A stretch of 64,000 nucleotides of DNA from Hippopus hippopus (taxonomy: Eukaryota; Mollusca; Bivalvia; Cardiida; Cardiidae): NCBI GenBank assembly GCA_946811185.2, contig OX328111.1, positions 41,094,388-41,158,387 of the forward strand, read 5' to 3'. The notes under the pieces are model-generated. The model ran no database searches. It saw nothing but the letters and a program-made list of their open reading frames with translations, and had not been told where the DNA came from. The position numbers and the translations under genes were made by a program. Positions 33,021 to 42,941 of this stretch are shown piece by piece. Positions within the stretch are counted from its first letter, which is position 1. Each line of letters starts with the position of its first letter.

Positions 33021-33832
33021 CTCTGTTTCTCCTATGGTTTCACACAGTGACCAGAACAACAAATTTTAAACATAACTGGACAAGTGCATGACTTCAGTAC
33101 CTTACTTTACTTAAATATGAGGCCCTGAAATTGTTAGTTGTACAAATAATATAGTTCTATACCTTACCTTTGAAATTCATTTTGTCACTTTCATACAAAT
33201 CTTCGAAGTCTGAAAGGAGTGTCAAATGTTCTCTTATATGGTGTCTGTTCTCCAAAATTTGGTCTCAATTTTATTTTCGGCATGGCTTCATGTTTTATAC
33301 TAGGCTACTTCTGATGAGGTATATGTGTTTTCGAAACCACCTGACACTTAGTCTCGAAGGTCTTTCATTTTTTATTTTAAATTGTTTTTGGCTATCATTT
33401 TTTCAGTTCGCCCAACATTAGCTCAATTGTAATTTGGTCACAATCATAGGATAGTAATCTTAAAGACACTTTGTCCCTTTGACTGTAAAAATTCATCTAC
33501 AACAATACTTTGGAGCTTATTTATGGAACTTAACCAGTTCATACAATGCACCCTTCTGCAATTTATTGTTGTATGCCATATCACATGATGTTAGCCAACG
33601 TTTTACTGGGTTTCAGGAAAACATCTATGGTTGGGCATAGAAAAGAAAACAAAGTATAAACAAGTGTGCGAAATTCTCTGATATTGAATCATCAAAATAA
33701 AACCCAAATAAAAAATGAGATAAAGGCCTCAGAAGTTGAAGTTTTTGCTGTTCAAACAATAGATGACCACAGTTACAGTACTTGCATGAGAATTGTTTTC
33801 ATTCACAGGTAAACCCTTTACTCGGAGTAGCC
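33021..33832. other. No recognised feature
   Basis: An 83-codon plus-strand frame (33170-33421), Ser/Phe-rich, has no domain. Nothing else seen. Confidence 0.5.
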
Positions 33833-34055
33833 TTTAACCCTCCCACCATCTTTAAGCTGTTTTGTACATACATTTTAACATGGCATTGAATGCAAAAAAA
33901 TGAAACTAAGCCATCAAAAGTTCTGAAAATTTCACTCAGAGTTGGTATATGTAATAATCATTAACTATGCAAACTTTCAGTACAACAGCTAAAGCAATTT
34001 CTAAGATATTTTGAAATTCAGGGGGTCCTTATGAACCTCACCTATAGGTATATAG
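33833..34055 (-). repeat. Element P relative, partial
   Basis: GGAGTAGCC near 33837 and GGGGGTCC, then TATGAACCTCACCTATAGG at the right, are the reverse of the 3' part of P (26935-27095). The other terminus was not found. Confidence 0.55.
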
Positions 34056-34511
34056 CTTGCAAGTGACCAATAAATGAGAAAGAGAAGAGTAAGAAGAAAA
34101 AATATTAACAGTAACTAACTTCAAATGGGATTCATAACCTCTACACATGGTCTTTCTAGATTTTGCAAGTTCGTAGATTTTGAGAATTTTGCATAGGATT
34201 GTGGAAATGTCACCTGATCAATAACATGTGTCCATTGTTTGGATATTATTCAAATTGATATGATAATGTGTTATGAGAGTTCTCACAAAAATAGGCAAAG
34301 TTCAGGATTGCAAAACAAAAGTTCTGTTATCTCAATGCCAAAATTCCACTTGCTAAAAAATTATACATCTTTAAGTATTGACCAGCGTTTTACAAGTATT
34401 TTATCTTTCCTCAAAATAATTGAATAAGCCCCTTTAATACATAAAAGGTACCAGTTAAACTTGTTATCTTAGGAATGGAGCTGTTTGCAATTACTAAACA
34501 ATTCTGGACCC

Positions 34512-34822
34512 TGTTTTACTAAGGTAGTTACGAATAAAATTTGCATAAGTTCTACGGAACTACAGTATGGTGGCATATTTCTGCCACGAGACACGAGATA
34601 ACTATCATGATTGATTTAGAAAACTATTGAGATTTATCAAAGTTTCCTGGAAATTTTATCTTTTCATCTAGATAAAATTTCCAGGAAACTTTGATAAATC
34701 GTAATAGTTTTCTAAATTAATCATAATAGTTATCTCGTATCTCGTGGCAGAAATATGCCACCATACTATAGTTACTTAGAACTTACGCAAATTTTGTTCG
34801 TAACTACCTAAAGTAAAATGGG
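34512..34822. repeat. Long foldback, arms of about 150 bp
   Basis: The left arm, from GTTTTACTAAGGTAGTTACG, pairs with the right arm ending CGTAACTACCTAAAGTAAAA. The centre is AAATTTTATCT, TTTCATCT, AGATAAAATTT near 34657-34688. Identity is high along the arms, including GGTGGCATATTTCTGCCACG and its partner. Transcription would give a long double-stranded hairpin. Single copy in the window; no gene inside. Confidence 0.9.
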
Positions 34823-34831
34823 GCCCAGGCT

Positions 34832-34938
34832 GGAGAAAATGGCTTTTAAAAATACTGTGGGACAACATTGGAGCAAAAGAAGAAATTACTTTTCATAAGC
34901 CATTTCTCCTTTTCACGCAATATCTGAACAAAGTCATA
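34832..34938 (+). repeat. Family B fragment (central part)
   Basis: TGGCTTTTAAAAATACTGTG, GAAGAAATTACTTTTCATAA and GCCATTTCTCCTTTTCACGC: a worn hairpin with no termini, just before a full B copy. Confidence 0.5.
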
Positions 34939-34940
34939 TG

Positions 34941-35160
34941 TTAACCCTTTACAACCCAGTTCCAGCTTTTAAGGTCCTTGAAAAGAAAAATTTTGAAAAA
35001 CATTGTTGGAAAAGGAGAAAATGCTGGTAACCAGCATTTTGGTCTTTTCCCACAATGTTTTCTACCTTATCAAGGACAACTTCCACAAGGTCATCCACAT
35101 CTTATTATACGTCTTTATATGCTTCAGGTTTGGATAAGTCTAAAATTTTGTTGTGTGGTA
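34941..35160 (+). repeat. Family B element, right end cut by K
   Basis: TTAACCCTTTACAACCCAGT, hairpin GAGAAAATGCTGGTAACCAG, ATAAGTCTAAAATTTTGTTG; it stops at GTGTGGTA where K copy 2 begins. Confidence 0.82.
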
Positions 35161-35309
35161 CAGAAACACGTATAAGTGAAATAAAAAGCGTACAAAATGA
35201 CTAACCTGTACGTGAAATCACGCACAAAAAATACGGACAAAGATAAAAAAAAATAAAAGTTGGTTGCATAGAAAAACGTAAAAGTGATTTTCAGAAAATT
35301 TGAATAATC

Positions 35310-35424
35310 AGAGAAGTTTGGGACTTCCAGCTTTCTATTTTTAGAACATTTATGTGGTCGGCGCACTGGGTCTTTATTGTTGTGATCAATAATTGCAGAC
35401 TGGAACTCGTTTGTTTCCAAAAAA
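35310..35424 (-). other. Frame conserved between K copies (ETNE...KCSKNRKLE)
   Basis: On the minus strand a frame reads ETNEFQSAIIDHNNKD, then RRPHKCSKNRKLEVPNF. The same frame in K copy 1 (plus strand, about 32736-32845) reads ETNESQSAIIDHDDKD, then KCSKNRKLEIPNF. It is divergent from the MAQK frame, with the shared upstream region between them. It may be an exon or just well-conserved DNA. Copy 1 reaches a stop soon after. Confidence 0.4.
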
Positions 35425-35516
35425 TATCCATAATTCAGCTGTCCTTTCGTTAATGCAGTCTATGAAAAAGCGTTTTGTTGACGTCAACGTCTTTCATCTG
35501 TAAACTGACATTGGGA

Positions 35517-35714
35517 ATGGCTCAGAAACTTTCGGATTTCAGAATTCGGGTTCCCGTAAGAAATTCAGGCCAAATGAAACGACGGAAACAGGAGGATAAT
35601 AGTGACGCAGATGACAGCAAGGTTATTCAGAAACTGATAGCAAAAAAACTGTTCCAAAACAAATGGCTGTCCAAGTTCTCGTGGAGAAAGAGGCATTTAA
35701 GAAAACAATTTTGA
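35517..35714 (+). CDS. K copy 2 frame (MAQKLSDF...), unknown product
   Basis: A 66-codon frame from the ATG at 35517; an in-frame ATG at 35475 would add 14 residues, but the 35517 start matches the start kept in K copy 1. The product is basic and polar: MAQKLSDFRIRVP, a KRRKQEDNSDADDS stretch and a WRKRHLRKQ end. It could be a first exon, since no domain is complete. Neighbours are repeats only. Product unknown; expression is doubtful. Confidence 0.35.
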   Translation: MAQKLSDFRIRVPVRNSGQMKRRKQEDNSDADDSKVIQKLIAKKLFQNKWLSKFSWRKRHLRKQF

Positions 35715-35980
35715 GTTGTACTACTTTTTTTGAATTTGTACCCCCATTATTTTTCTTATACCCCCATTTTTCAATTGTGGGGGGTACAAAACGCCCAAAT
35801 AAAAATTTCAGTGGGAACAAAGGTGGTAAAAGTATTTCAAACGAGTTAACCATTAATTCACAGAGGGTGCCCCACAGTAACTATTGAATTCAACTTCATT
35901 ATTTTATGATATTGTGCATTGAAAATGTTGCAATTTATTGGTGTAATGCAGATCAAGAAAATTTCATAAAATGAAATGGT

Positions 35981-36204
35981 TTAACCCTTTACACACAATC
36001 CCAATTTTCATATACCTTGAGGAAGAAAGCTTTTGAAAAACATTATGGAATTGGAGAAAATGCTGATAACAATTATTTTCTCCTCTTTCCACAGTATTTT
36101 CTACGCCCTCAAAGTACAAATGCCAACATTTGATTAAATATCAAATCTTTTATCTGTTAATGCTTGCAATTTGTACAGTCTAAAATTTTGTCACCATGTA
36201 AATG

Positions 36205-36205
<1 letters not shown>
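35981..36205 (+). repeat. Family B element, near full length
   Basis: TTAACCCTTTACACACAATC, GAGAAAATGCTGATAACAAT hairpin, CAGTCTAAAATTTTGTCACC; the right terminus is replaced by the GA microsatellite. Confidence 0.8.

Positions 36206-36206
<1 letters not shown>

Positions 36207-36243
<37 letters not shown>
36207..36243 (+). repeat. (GA)n microsatellite, left of SINE
   Basis: An uninterrupted run of about 17 GA units. Confidence 0.9.
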
Positions 36244-36248
<5 letters not shown>

Positions 36249-36498
36249 TTGTATTGGAGTTTAACACCATTTTAACAGCTTTTGTCATATCATGGCGGCC
36301 AGTGCACCTATACTTGTGTTTCCTGGCTTTCTTACACCAGTACTGAAACAGCTTTTTCTCCAAGCCACTGACTACTTTCTCACACACATTAGAGGTGAAA
36401 GGTGAAACTTTGTTGGAAAGAAAGTTTGCAGCAACCGGGTATCAAACCAGTACCCACCAGGTCGTGAGTTGGATACTCTAACCATTTAGCTACCTGGC
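36244..36498 (-). mobile_element. tRNA-derived SINE inside a GA array
   Basis: The minus-strand head GGTAGCTAAATGGTTAGAGT (A box) and CTGGTTTGATACCCGG (B box) is followed by the body containing CACTGGCCGCCATGATATGA. GA arrays lie on both sides, so the target duplication is probably hidden in the repeat. Confidence 0.85.
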
Positions 36499-36563
36499 AG
36501 GAGAGAGAGAGAGAGAGGGAGAGAGAGAGAAGAGAGAGAGTAAGAGAGAGAGAGAGAGAGATG
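36499..36563 (+). repeat. (GA)n microsatellite, right of SINE
   Basis: GA run with GGGA and TAAG interruptions. Confidence 0.9.
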
Positions 36564-36726
36564 TTAACAAACACGATACAGTGGATGTAAGACTGTTTTT
36601 TCCCATCTTATCCTGTCAAGAACTTTTGCAGTAAATCAATCTATAAAATTTTTCTCAAGAGAGCTTTCCATGGAAGAAAATAAATTAGCTTAGTAAAATT
36701 TCAATCTGTGGGAAGACGAAACTGGT

Positions 36727-36955
36727 TTTAGCCCTTTACCACACAATCCCAAGTTTTAATGACCAAGAGGAAATAGCCTTTTGAAAACCTTGTGGGAAAA
36801 GGAGGAAATGCTGATAATCAGCAGTTTCTCCTTTTCCCTGAATACTTTTTATACTTACACAGATAATTACTGTCATTTCAGCTGAACTTGATATGTTGTC
36901 TGCAAATTTTTCAATTTTGACCAGTCTAGAACTTTGTTGTTTGGTAAAGAGTTAA
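36727..36955 (+). repeat. Family B element, full length
   Basis: TTTAGCCCTTTACCACACAA, hairpin GGAAATGCTGATAATCAGCA, TTGTTTGGTAAAGAGTTAA. Confidence 0.85.
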
Positions 36956-37349
36956 TGTATAACTTGCCACTGCAGCATTTACAGTTGGCACAACCACAAC
37001 TTGTGAATTCTATGTATTGGATTTCTTATGAAAACTTGATGAGAAAACAGTTATAGTTTGTTACAAGCAAATGCTCATTTACTTGTATATTTCTATACAC
37101 CTGAAGGAACATATTGTATTATACCCCCTGGTGAATCTGCTGTCTGTCCATCTCTCCATCTGTGAGCAATTTTGTGTCTGCTCTGTATCTCATGAACCCT
37201 GCGTCTGGTTTTCAAAATATTTCACAAATGTGTGCACCTTGATGAGGTGGCGTGCAGCCAGAGCAGAGGTTTCTCACAACAGGCTCCAAGGTCAAGGTTA
37301 GCACAGGGTTAAAGATCTCATGCTCTTGATATCTTCCTTTTTGGTATAT
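36956..37349. other. No recognised feature
   Basis: A 76-codon plus-strand frame (37071-37301) has no domain. Confidence 0.45.
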
Positions 37350-37598
37350 TATGGGGTCCTGGGTGGCTCAGTGGTAAAGTATAGAACTCATAACCTGGAG
37401 GCCCTGGGTTTGAGCCTCACTGGATTCCCTAGTGTTTTTGTGGGAGTTTCAGAGGGTAAGACACTTCAGAGCCCAACACTAGTTCTAAAAAAAATCCTGG
37501 ACACACAGGAGCTAGATGTGAGCTGTGGCAATGAAACAACTGAAATACTGTTGAAAGCAATGTAAAACACCATTTATTCAATCAATCAACCAATCAGG
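37350..37598 (+). mobile_element. tRNA-derived SINE, full length
   Basis: Head GGGTGGCTCAGTGGTAAAGT (A box) and CTGGGTTTGAGCCTC (B box), body, then the tail TTCAATCAATCAACCAATCA. TATATT flanks both sides. Same subfamily as 15551-15797, opposite strand. Confidence 0.85.
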
Positions 37599-37803
37599 GA
37601 TATATTGTCCTGCTTTGTAGAGCTATTGTTTAATTCAGTTCAATAAATTTGTTTTTTCCTTTCATCAATACAAGATGACCTGTTACTCCATTTTATCACT
37701 TGCATTATTGTTACGCTAGCCCAGTATAACTTTCCGTAAACAGACATTGTAAGAAAGAGTTTGTGATCAATGATTTATAAAAACTTGTTGGTCTTGAGTA
37801 GGT

Positions 37804-38032
37804 TTAACTCTTTACCAAAAGACAAAAATTTAGACTTGTTCAAATTGAAAGTGCTTGCAGACGACAAATTAAAGGTGGCTCAATTGTTGAGATTAATCTT
37901 TGACAGGGTAGAAAACATTGTGGTAAAAGGAGAAAATGCTGGTTAGCAGCATTTTCTCTTTTTCCTGCAATGTCTTCAAAAGGTTTTTTCCTCAGGGTCG
38001 TTAAAACTTGGGATTGTGTGGTAAAGGGTTAA
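37804..38032 (-). repeat. Family B element, full length with both TTAA
   Basis: TTAACTCTTTACCAAAAGAC to GTGTGGTAAAGGGTTAA, hairpin GAGAAAATGCTGGTTAGCAG. 229 bp, one of the clearest copies. Confidence 0.9.
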
Positions 38033-38307
38033 TGCATAAAGACATGTGAAAAAAAGTAGCACAAAGAGAAACTGCTTGTCACTAGCATTTTCTCTTTTTG
38101 TCACAATTTCTTTTATGTCTGAACTGCAAGAGAAAAGCAGCATTCTGTTGGTAGCAAAGTGGTCATAGATTGATGATGCAGATAATTTCAATTCATTACG
38201 CTGTATTATATCATGTTCACAGTTTCTTACAGTATTAGTTCAATACTACTCAAATACAATTTGTTTACATCCCTAAAACAGGTAACTATTGCAAACAATC
38301 AGAAAAT

Positions 38308-38505
38308 TTTATTCTTTACCAAACAACAGAAGTTCAGATAATGCAATTTGAAAGCATACGCAGGCAACAAATTAAATGTGGTTGAAATGGTAAAAATTGC
38401 CAATGAAAAGGCAGAAAACATCTGCTTATTACCAGCATTTTCTTCTTTTCTCACAATCTTTTCAAAACTTGTCCCTCAGAGCCATTGAAAATTGGTGTTT
38501 CGTTA
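38308..38505 (-). repeat. Family B element, partial
   Basis: TTCTTTACCAAACAACAGAA, ACCAGCATTTTCTTCTTTTC, CAGAGCCATTGAAAATTGG; the left hairpin arm is lost. Confidence 0.7.
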
Positions 38506-38627
38506 TTTTTTTTTTTCGTGATTAGATTTTTGCATTGTGTAAGTAGCATGGTTTCAGTTAATCTAAAATTACCCTGTGAACTGTAAAAAGTCTGCCTGCT
38601 TAATTTCAACATAGGATTATGGTTATT

Positions 38628-38768
38628 GAAAGAAACACAACTTCTTACTGGCCAAACCATTTGGTTTAGTCATAGGCTGAGGCTGTGTTATTTTCAAATT
38701 AAGAAAATTCTTGTGAATAAGACTTAGAATGCTCCTACGAATGATTGGAGAATATAGACCCTGAACAT
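38628..38768. repeat. Palindromic element N, partial
   Basis: AACACAACTTCTTACTGGCC, CAAACCATTTGGTTTAGTCA, then AATGATTGGAGAATATAGAC and CCTG at the end. The left outer arm is missing. Confidence 0.65.
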
Positions 38769-38822
38769 TTATATATTGTGAATATTGCACAAAATGGCTT
38801 CTTAAGCCTTGTAAACATTACA

Positions 38823-39022
38823 CACTAATTTCTTATTATCAAGAGCAAAGGTCAGGAACATAACTGGTACATTACTGTAAATGTATTGTGTAAGACAGCA
38901 CTGGAGGAGAGGGAGCATAGTGCATTAATTTCTTACTATCGAAAGCAGAGGTCAGGAACATAATTGGTACAATACTGTAAATGTGTTGTATAAGACAGCA
39001 TTGAAGGAGAGGGAGCATTAGT
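38823..39022 (+). repeat. Tandem duplication, unit about 100 bp
   Basis: The block containing AATTTCTTA, AGGTCAGGAACATAA and GGAGAGGGAGCAT occurs at 38823-38922 and 38923-39022, with about a tenth of the positions changed. Confidence 0.85.
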
Positions 39023-39240
39023 TCCGAAAGATCAAGTGTGCCATTTTCTTCAGTGTTTTTAAAAGTCATGCTTGTGGTAAAGGATAAAGGATGTTAAAGT
39101 TGTTGCATGCTACTGTTGCAATTATAGCGCTGAAGCATGCAAGGCGAACACATGAAATGTGAAGTCTGATCATGGATCTTAGCTGTACATAATTGAATTG
39201 ATTATAAACCATCACAAACGGTTTGTATGAAACTGTTTTT

Positions 39241-40285
39241 AGCTCACCTGAGCACAAAGTACTCATGGTGAGCTTTTGTGATCGTCCGTCGTGCGTCGTG
39301 CGTTGTCCGTCGTCAACTTTTACCTTGTGTACGCTCTAGAGGCCACATTTTCAGTCCATTACTCATGAAACTCTGTCAGAATGTTTGTCTTGATGATAGC
39401 TCGGACGAGTTTGAAAATGGGTCATGTCGAGTCAAAAACTAGGTCACTAGGGCAAATCTTAGAAAAACCTTGTGTACGCTCTAGAGACCACATTTTCAGT
39501 CCAAAACTCTTGAAAGTTGGTCAGAATGTTTGTCTTGATGATATCTCGGTTAAGTTTGAAAATGGGTCATGTCGGGTCAAAAACTAGGTCACTAGGTCAA
39601 ATCTTAGAAAAACCTTGTGTATGCTCTAGAGGCCATATTTTCAGTCCAAAACTCTTGAAAGTTGGTCAGAATGTTTGTCTTGATGATATCTTGGATGAAT
39701 TCCAAAATGGGTCATGTCAGGTCAAAAATTAGGTCACTTGGGCAAATTTTAGAAAAAGCTTGTGTACGCTCTAGAGGCCATATTTTCAGTCAGAAACCCT
39801 TGAAAATTAGTGAGAATGTTTGTCTTGATAATATCTCAGATGAGTTTGAAAATGGGTTATGTTGGGTCAAAAACTAGGTCATAAGGTCAAATCTTAGAAA
39901 AACCTTGTGTACGCTCTCGAGGTCACAATTTTAGTCCAATACTCTTGAAAATTTGTCAGAATGTTTGGCTTGATGATATGTCGGACAAGTTTGAAAATGG
40001 ATCATGCTGGGTCAAAAACTAGGTCACTAGGCCAAATCTTCAAAAAACCTTGTGTTTGCTCTGGAGGCCACATTTTCAGTCTAAAACTCTTGAAAATTGG
40101 TCAGAATGTTTGTCTTGATGATATCTTGGATGAGTTCGAAAATTGGTCATGTCGGGTCAAAAACTAGGTCACTAGATCAAATCTTAGAAAAACCTTGTGT
40201 ACACTTTTGAAAGAGATTTAGAATGGATCATGTTTGGTCAAAAGGCTCAGGTGAGCATCTTCAGGGTCATCATGGCCCTCTTGTT
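39241..40285 (+). mobile_element. Element E copy 2a (six 145-bp units)
   Basis: 5' hairpin AGCTCACCTGAGCAC, AAA, GTACTCATGGTGAGCT; a GTCCGTCGTGCGTCGTGCGT tract; six units from about 39352 at a strict 145-bp spacing; then a shortened last unit, CTCAGGTGAGC, GGGTCATCATGGCCCT and CTTGTT. All structural parts of the family are present. HINE-type assignment is inferred. Confidence 0.82.
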
Positions 40286-42941
40286 AGCTTTTGTGATCGT
40301 GCTGTGTCCGGCTTCCGTCGTCCGTCATCAACTTTTACCTTGTGTACGCTCTAGAGGCCACATTTTCAGTCAGATACTCATGAAACTTGGTCAGAATGTT
40401 TGTCTTGATGATATCTCAAACGAGTTCAAAAATGGGTCATGTCGGGCCAAAAACTAGGTCACTAGGTCATATCTTAGGAAAACCTTGTATACGCTCTAGA
40501 GGCCACATTTTCAGTCAGATACTCATGAAACCTGGTCCGGACATTTATATTGATAATATCTTGGAGGATTTCGAAAATGGATCAGGTCAGGTCAAAAACT
40601 AGGTCACTAGGTCAAATCTTAGAAAAACCTTGTTTACGCTGTAGAGGCCACATTTTCAGTCAGATACTCATGAAACTTGGTCAGAATGTTTATCTTGACA
40701 ATATCTCGGACGAGTTGGAAAATGGATCCTTTGAGGTCAAAAACTAGGTCACTACGTCAAATCTTAGAAAAACCTTGTGTACCCTGTAGAGGCCACATTT
40801 TCAGTCCAAAACTCTTGAAAGTTGGTCAGAATGTTTATCCTGACGATATCTCAGACAAGTTGGAAAATGGGTCATGCTGGGTCAAAAACTAGGTCACTAG
40901 GTCATATCTTAGAAAAACCTTGTGTACACTCTAGATGCCACATTTTCAGTCAGATACTCATGAAACTTGGTCAGATTGTTTGTCTTGATGATGTCCCGGA
41001 CAAGTTTTAAAATAGGTAATGTCGGGTCAAAAACTAGGTCACTAGGTCAAATCTTAGAAAAAGCTTGTGTACGCTCTAGAGGCCACATTTTCAGTCCAAA
41101 ACTCTATAAAGTTGGTCAGAATGTTTGTCTTGAATATATCTTGGACAAGTCCGAAAATGGGTCATGTCAGGTCAAAAACTAGGTCACTAGGTCATATCTT
41201 AGAAAAACCTTGTGTACGCTCTAGAGGCCACATTTTCAGTCAGATACTCATGAAACTTAGTCAGATTGTTTGTCTTAATGATGTCTCGGACAAGTTTTAA
41301 AATAGGTCATGTCGGTCATAAACTAGGTCACTAGGTCAAATCTTAGAAAAACCTTGTGTAAGCTCCAGAGGCCACATTTTCAGTCCAAAACCCTTGAAAA
41401 ATGGTTAGATTGATTGTCTTGAATATATCTTGGACAAGTCCGAAAATGGGTCATGTCAGGTCAAAAACTAGGTCACTAGGTCATATCCTAGAAAAACCTT
41501 GTGTACGCTCTAGAGGCCACATTTTCAGTCAGATACTCATGAAACTTGGTCAGATTGTTTGTCTTATGATGTCTTGGATGAGTTACAAAATAGGTCATGT
41601 CGGGTCATAAACTAGGTCACTAGGTCAAATCTTAGAAAAACCTTGTGTAAGCTCTAGAGGCCACATTTTCGGTCCAAAACTCTTGAAAGTTGGTCAGAAT
41701 GTTTGTCTTGAATATATCTTGGATAAGTCCAAAAATGGGTCATGTCAGGTCAAAAACTAGGTCACTAGGTCATATCTTAGAAAAACCTTGTGTATGCTCT
41801 AGAGGCCACATTTTCAGTCAGATACTCATGAAACTTGGTCAGATTGTTTGTCTTGATGATGTCTCGGATGTGTTTTAAAATAGGTCATGTCAGGTCATAA
41901 ACTAGGTCACTAGGTCAAATCTTAGAAAAACCTTGTGTAAGCTCTAGAGGCCACATTTTCAAATACTCAAGAAACTTGGTCAGAATGTTTATCTTGATGA
42001 TATCTCAAGTTGCAAAATGCATCATGCTGGGTCAAAAACTAGGACACTAGGTCAAATTTAGAAAAACCTTGTGCACACTCTAGAGGCCACATTTTCAGTC
42101 CAATACTCTTTAAATTTGGTCAGAATGTTTGTTTTTATTATATCTCGGACGAGTTTGAAAATGGGTCATGTCTGGTCAAAAAGTAGGTGACAAGGTCAAA
42201 TCTTAGAAAAGCCATGTGTACGCTGTAGAGGCCACATTTTTGGTCCAAAACTCTTGGAAGTTGGTCAGAATGTTTATCTTGATGATATCTCAGACAAGTT
42301 TGAAAATGGGTCATGTGGGGCAAAAAACTAGGTCACTAAGTCAAATCTTAGAAAAACCTTGTGTACGTTAAAGAGGTCACATTTTCAGTCCAAATTTCTT
42401 GAAAGTTTGTCAAAATGTTTGACTTGATGATATCTGGGATGAGTTTGAAAATGGGTCATGTTGGGTCAAAAACTATGTCACTAGGTCAAATATTAGAAAA
42501 ACTTTGTATATGCTCTAGAGGCCACATTTTCAGTCCAAAACTCATGAAACTTGGTAAGATTGTTTGTCATGATGACATCTCAGACGACTTCGAAAATCGG
42601 TCATATTGGGTCAAAAACTAGGTCAGTAGGTCAAATCTTAGAAAAAGCCTGTGTATGCTCTATAGGCCACATTTTCTGTCCAATACTATGAAAAGTGGTC
42701 AGGATCTTTTTTTTTGATAATACCTACAATGGGAAAATTGGCTATGGTAGGCTAAAAAGTAGGTCACTGAGAGAAATTCTAGAAAAAGCTTGTGTACATG
42801 CTAGAGGTAAAATTTTCAGTCCAATAATTATGAAAGCTTAGTTGAATGTTTGTCATGATATCTCAAAAGAGATTGAAAATGGGTCATGTTTTGTCAAAAG
42901 ACTCAGGTGAGCGACTTCAGGGCCATCATGGCCCTCTTGTT
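40286..42941 (+). mobile_element. Element E copy 2b, head-to-tail with 2a
   Basis: Starts at AGCTTTTGTGATCGTGCTGT, the second arm of the usual 5' hairpin, directly after the CTTGTT of copy 2a; about 30 bp of the normal 5' end are missing. Eighteen units of about 145 bp follow (40367 to 42817), then CTCAGGTGAGCG, GGGCCATCATGGCCCT and CTTGTT. Plus-strand frames of 60-86 codons repeat with the units and are not genes. Confidence 0.82.
40947..41960 (+). repeat. Dimeric higher-order repeat, ~290 bp, inside E 2b
   Basis: Two unit types alternate. Type 1 (40947, 41237, 41526, 41815) has CAGATACTCATGAAACTTGG and CAGATTGTTTGTC. Type 2 (41092, 41381, 41670) has CAAAACTC, TTGAATATATCTTGGA and AAGTCC. 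Dimers resemble each other more than adjacent monomers do. Confidence 0.82.

Larger units (their letters stand above)
35163..35840 (+). repeat. Repeat K copy 2, uninterrupted
   Basis: Inverted partner of K copy 1. From left: ACACGTATAAGTGAAATAAA; the divergent frame region to 35424; TTTTGTTGACGTCAACGTCT, the empty site of the X-bounded unit; ATGGCTCAGAAACTTTCGG at 35517; GGCATTTAAGAAAACAATT; and GGTACAAAACGCCCAAATAA. The left end abuts a truncated B element. Confidence 0.7.

Noticed and set aside
39381..42621. Series of similar plus-strand frames of 62-86 codons
   Set aside because: They recur with the 145-bp units of element E. The unit length is not a multiple of 3, so each frame ends after one or two units; they are repeat artefacts.
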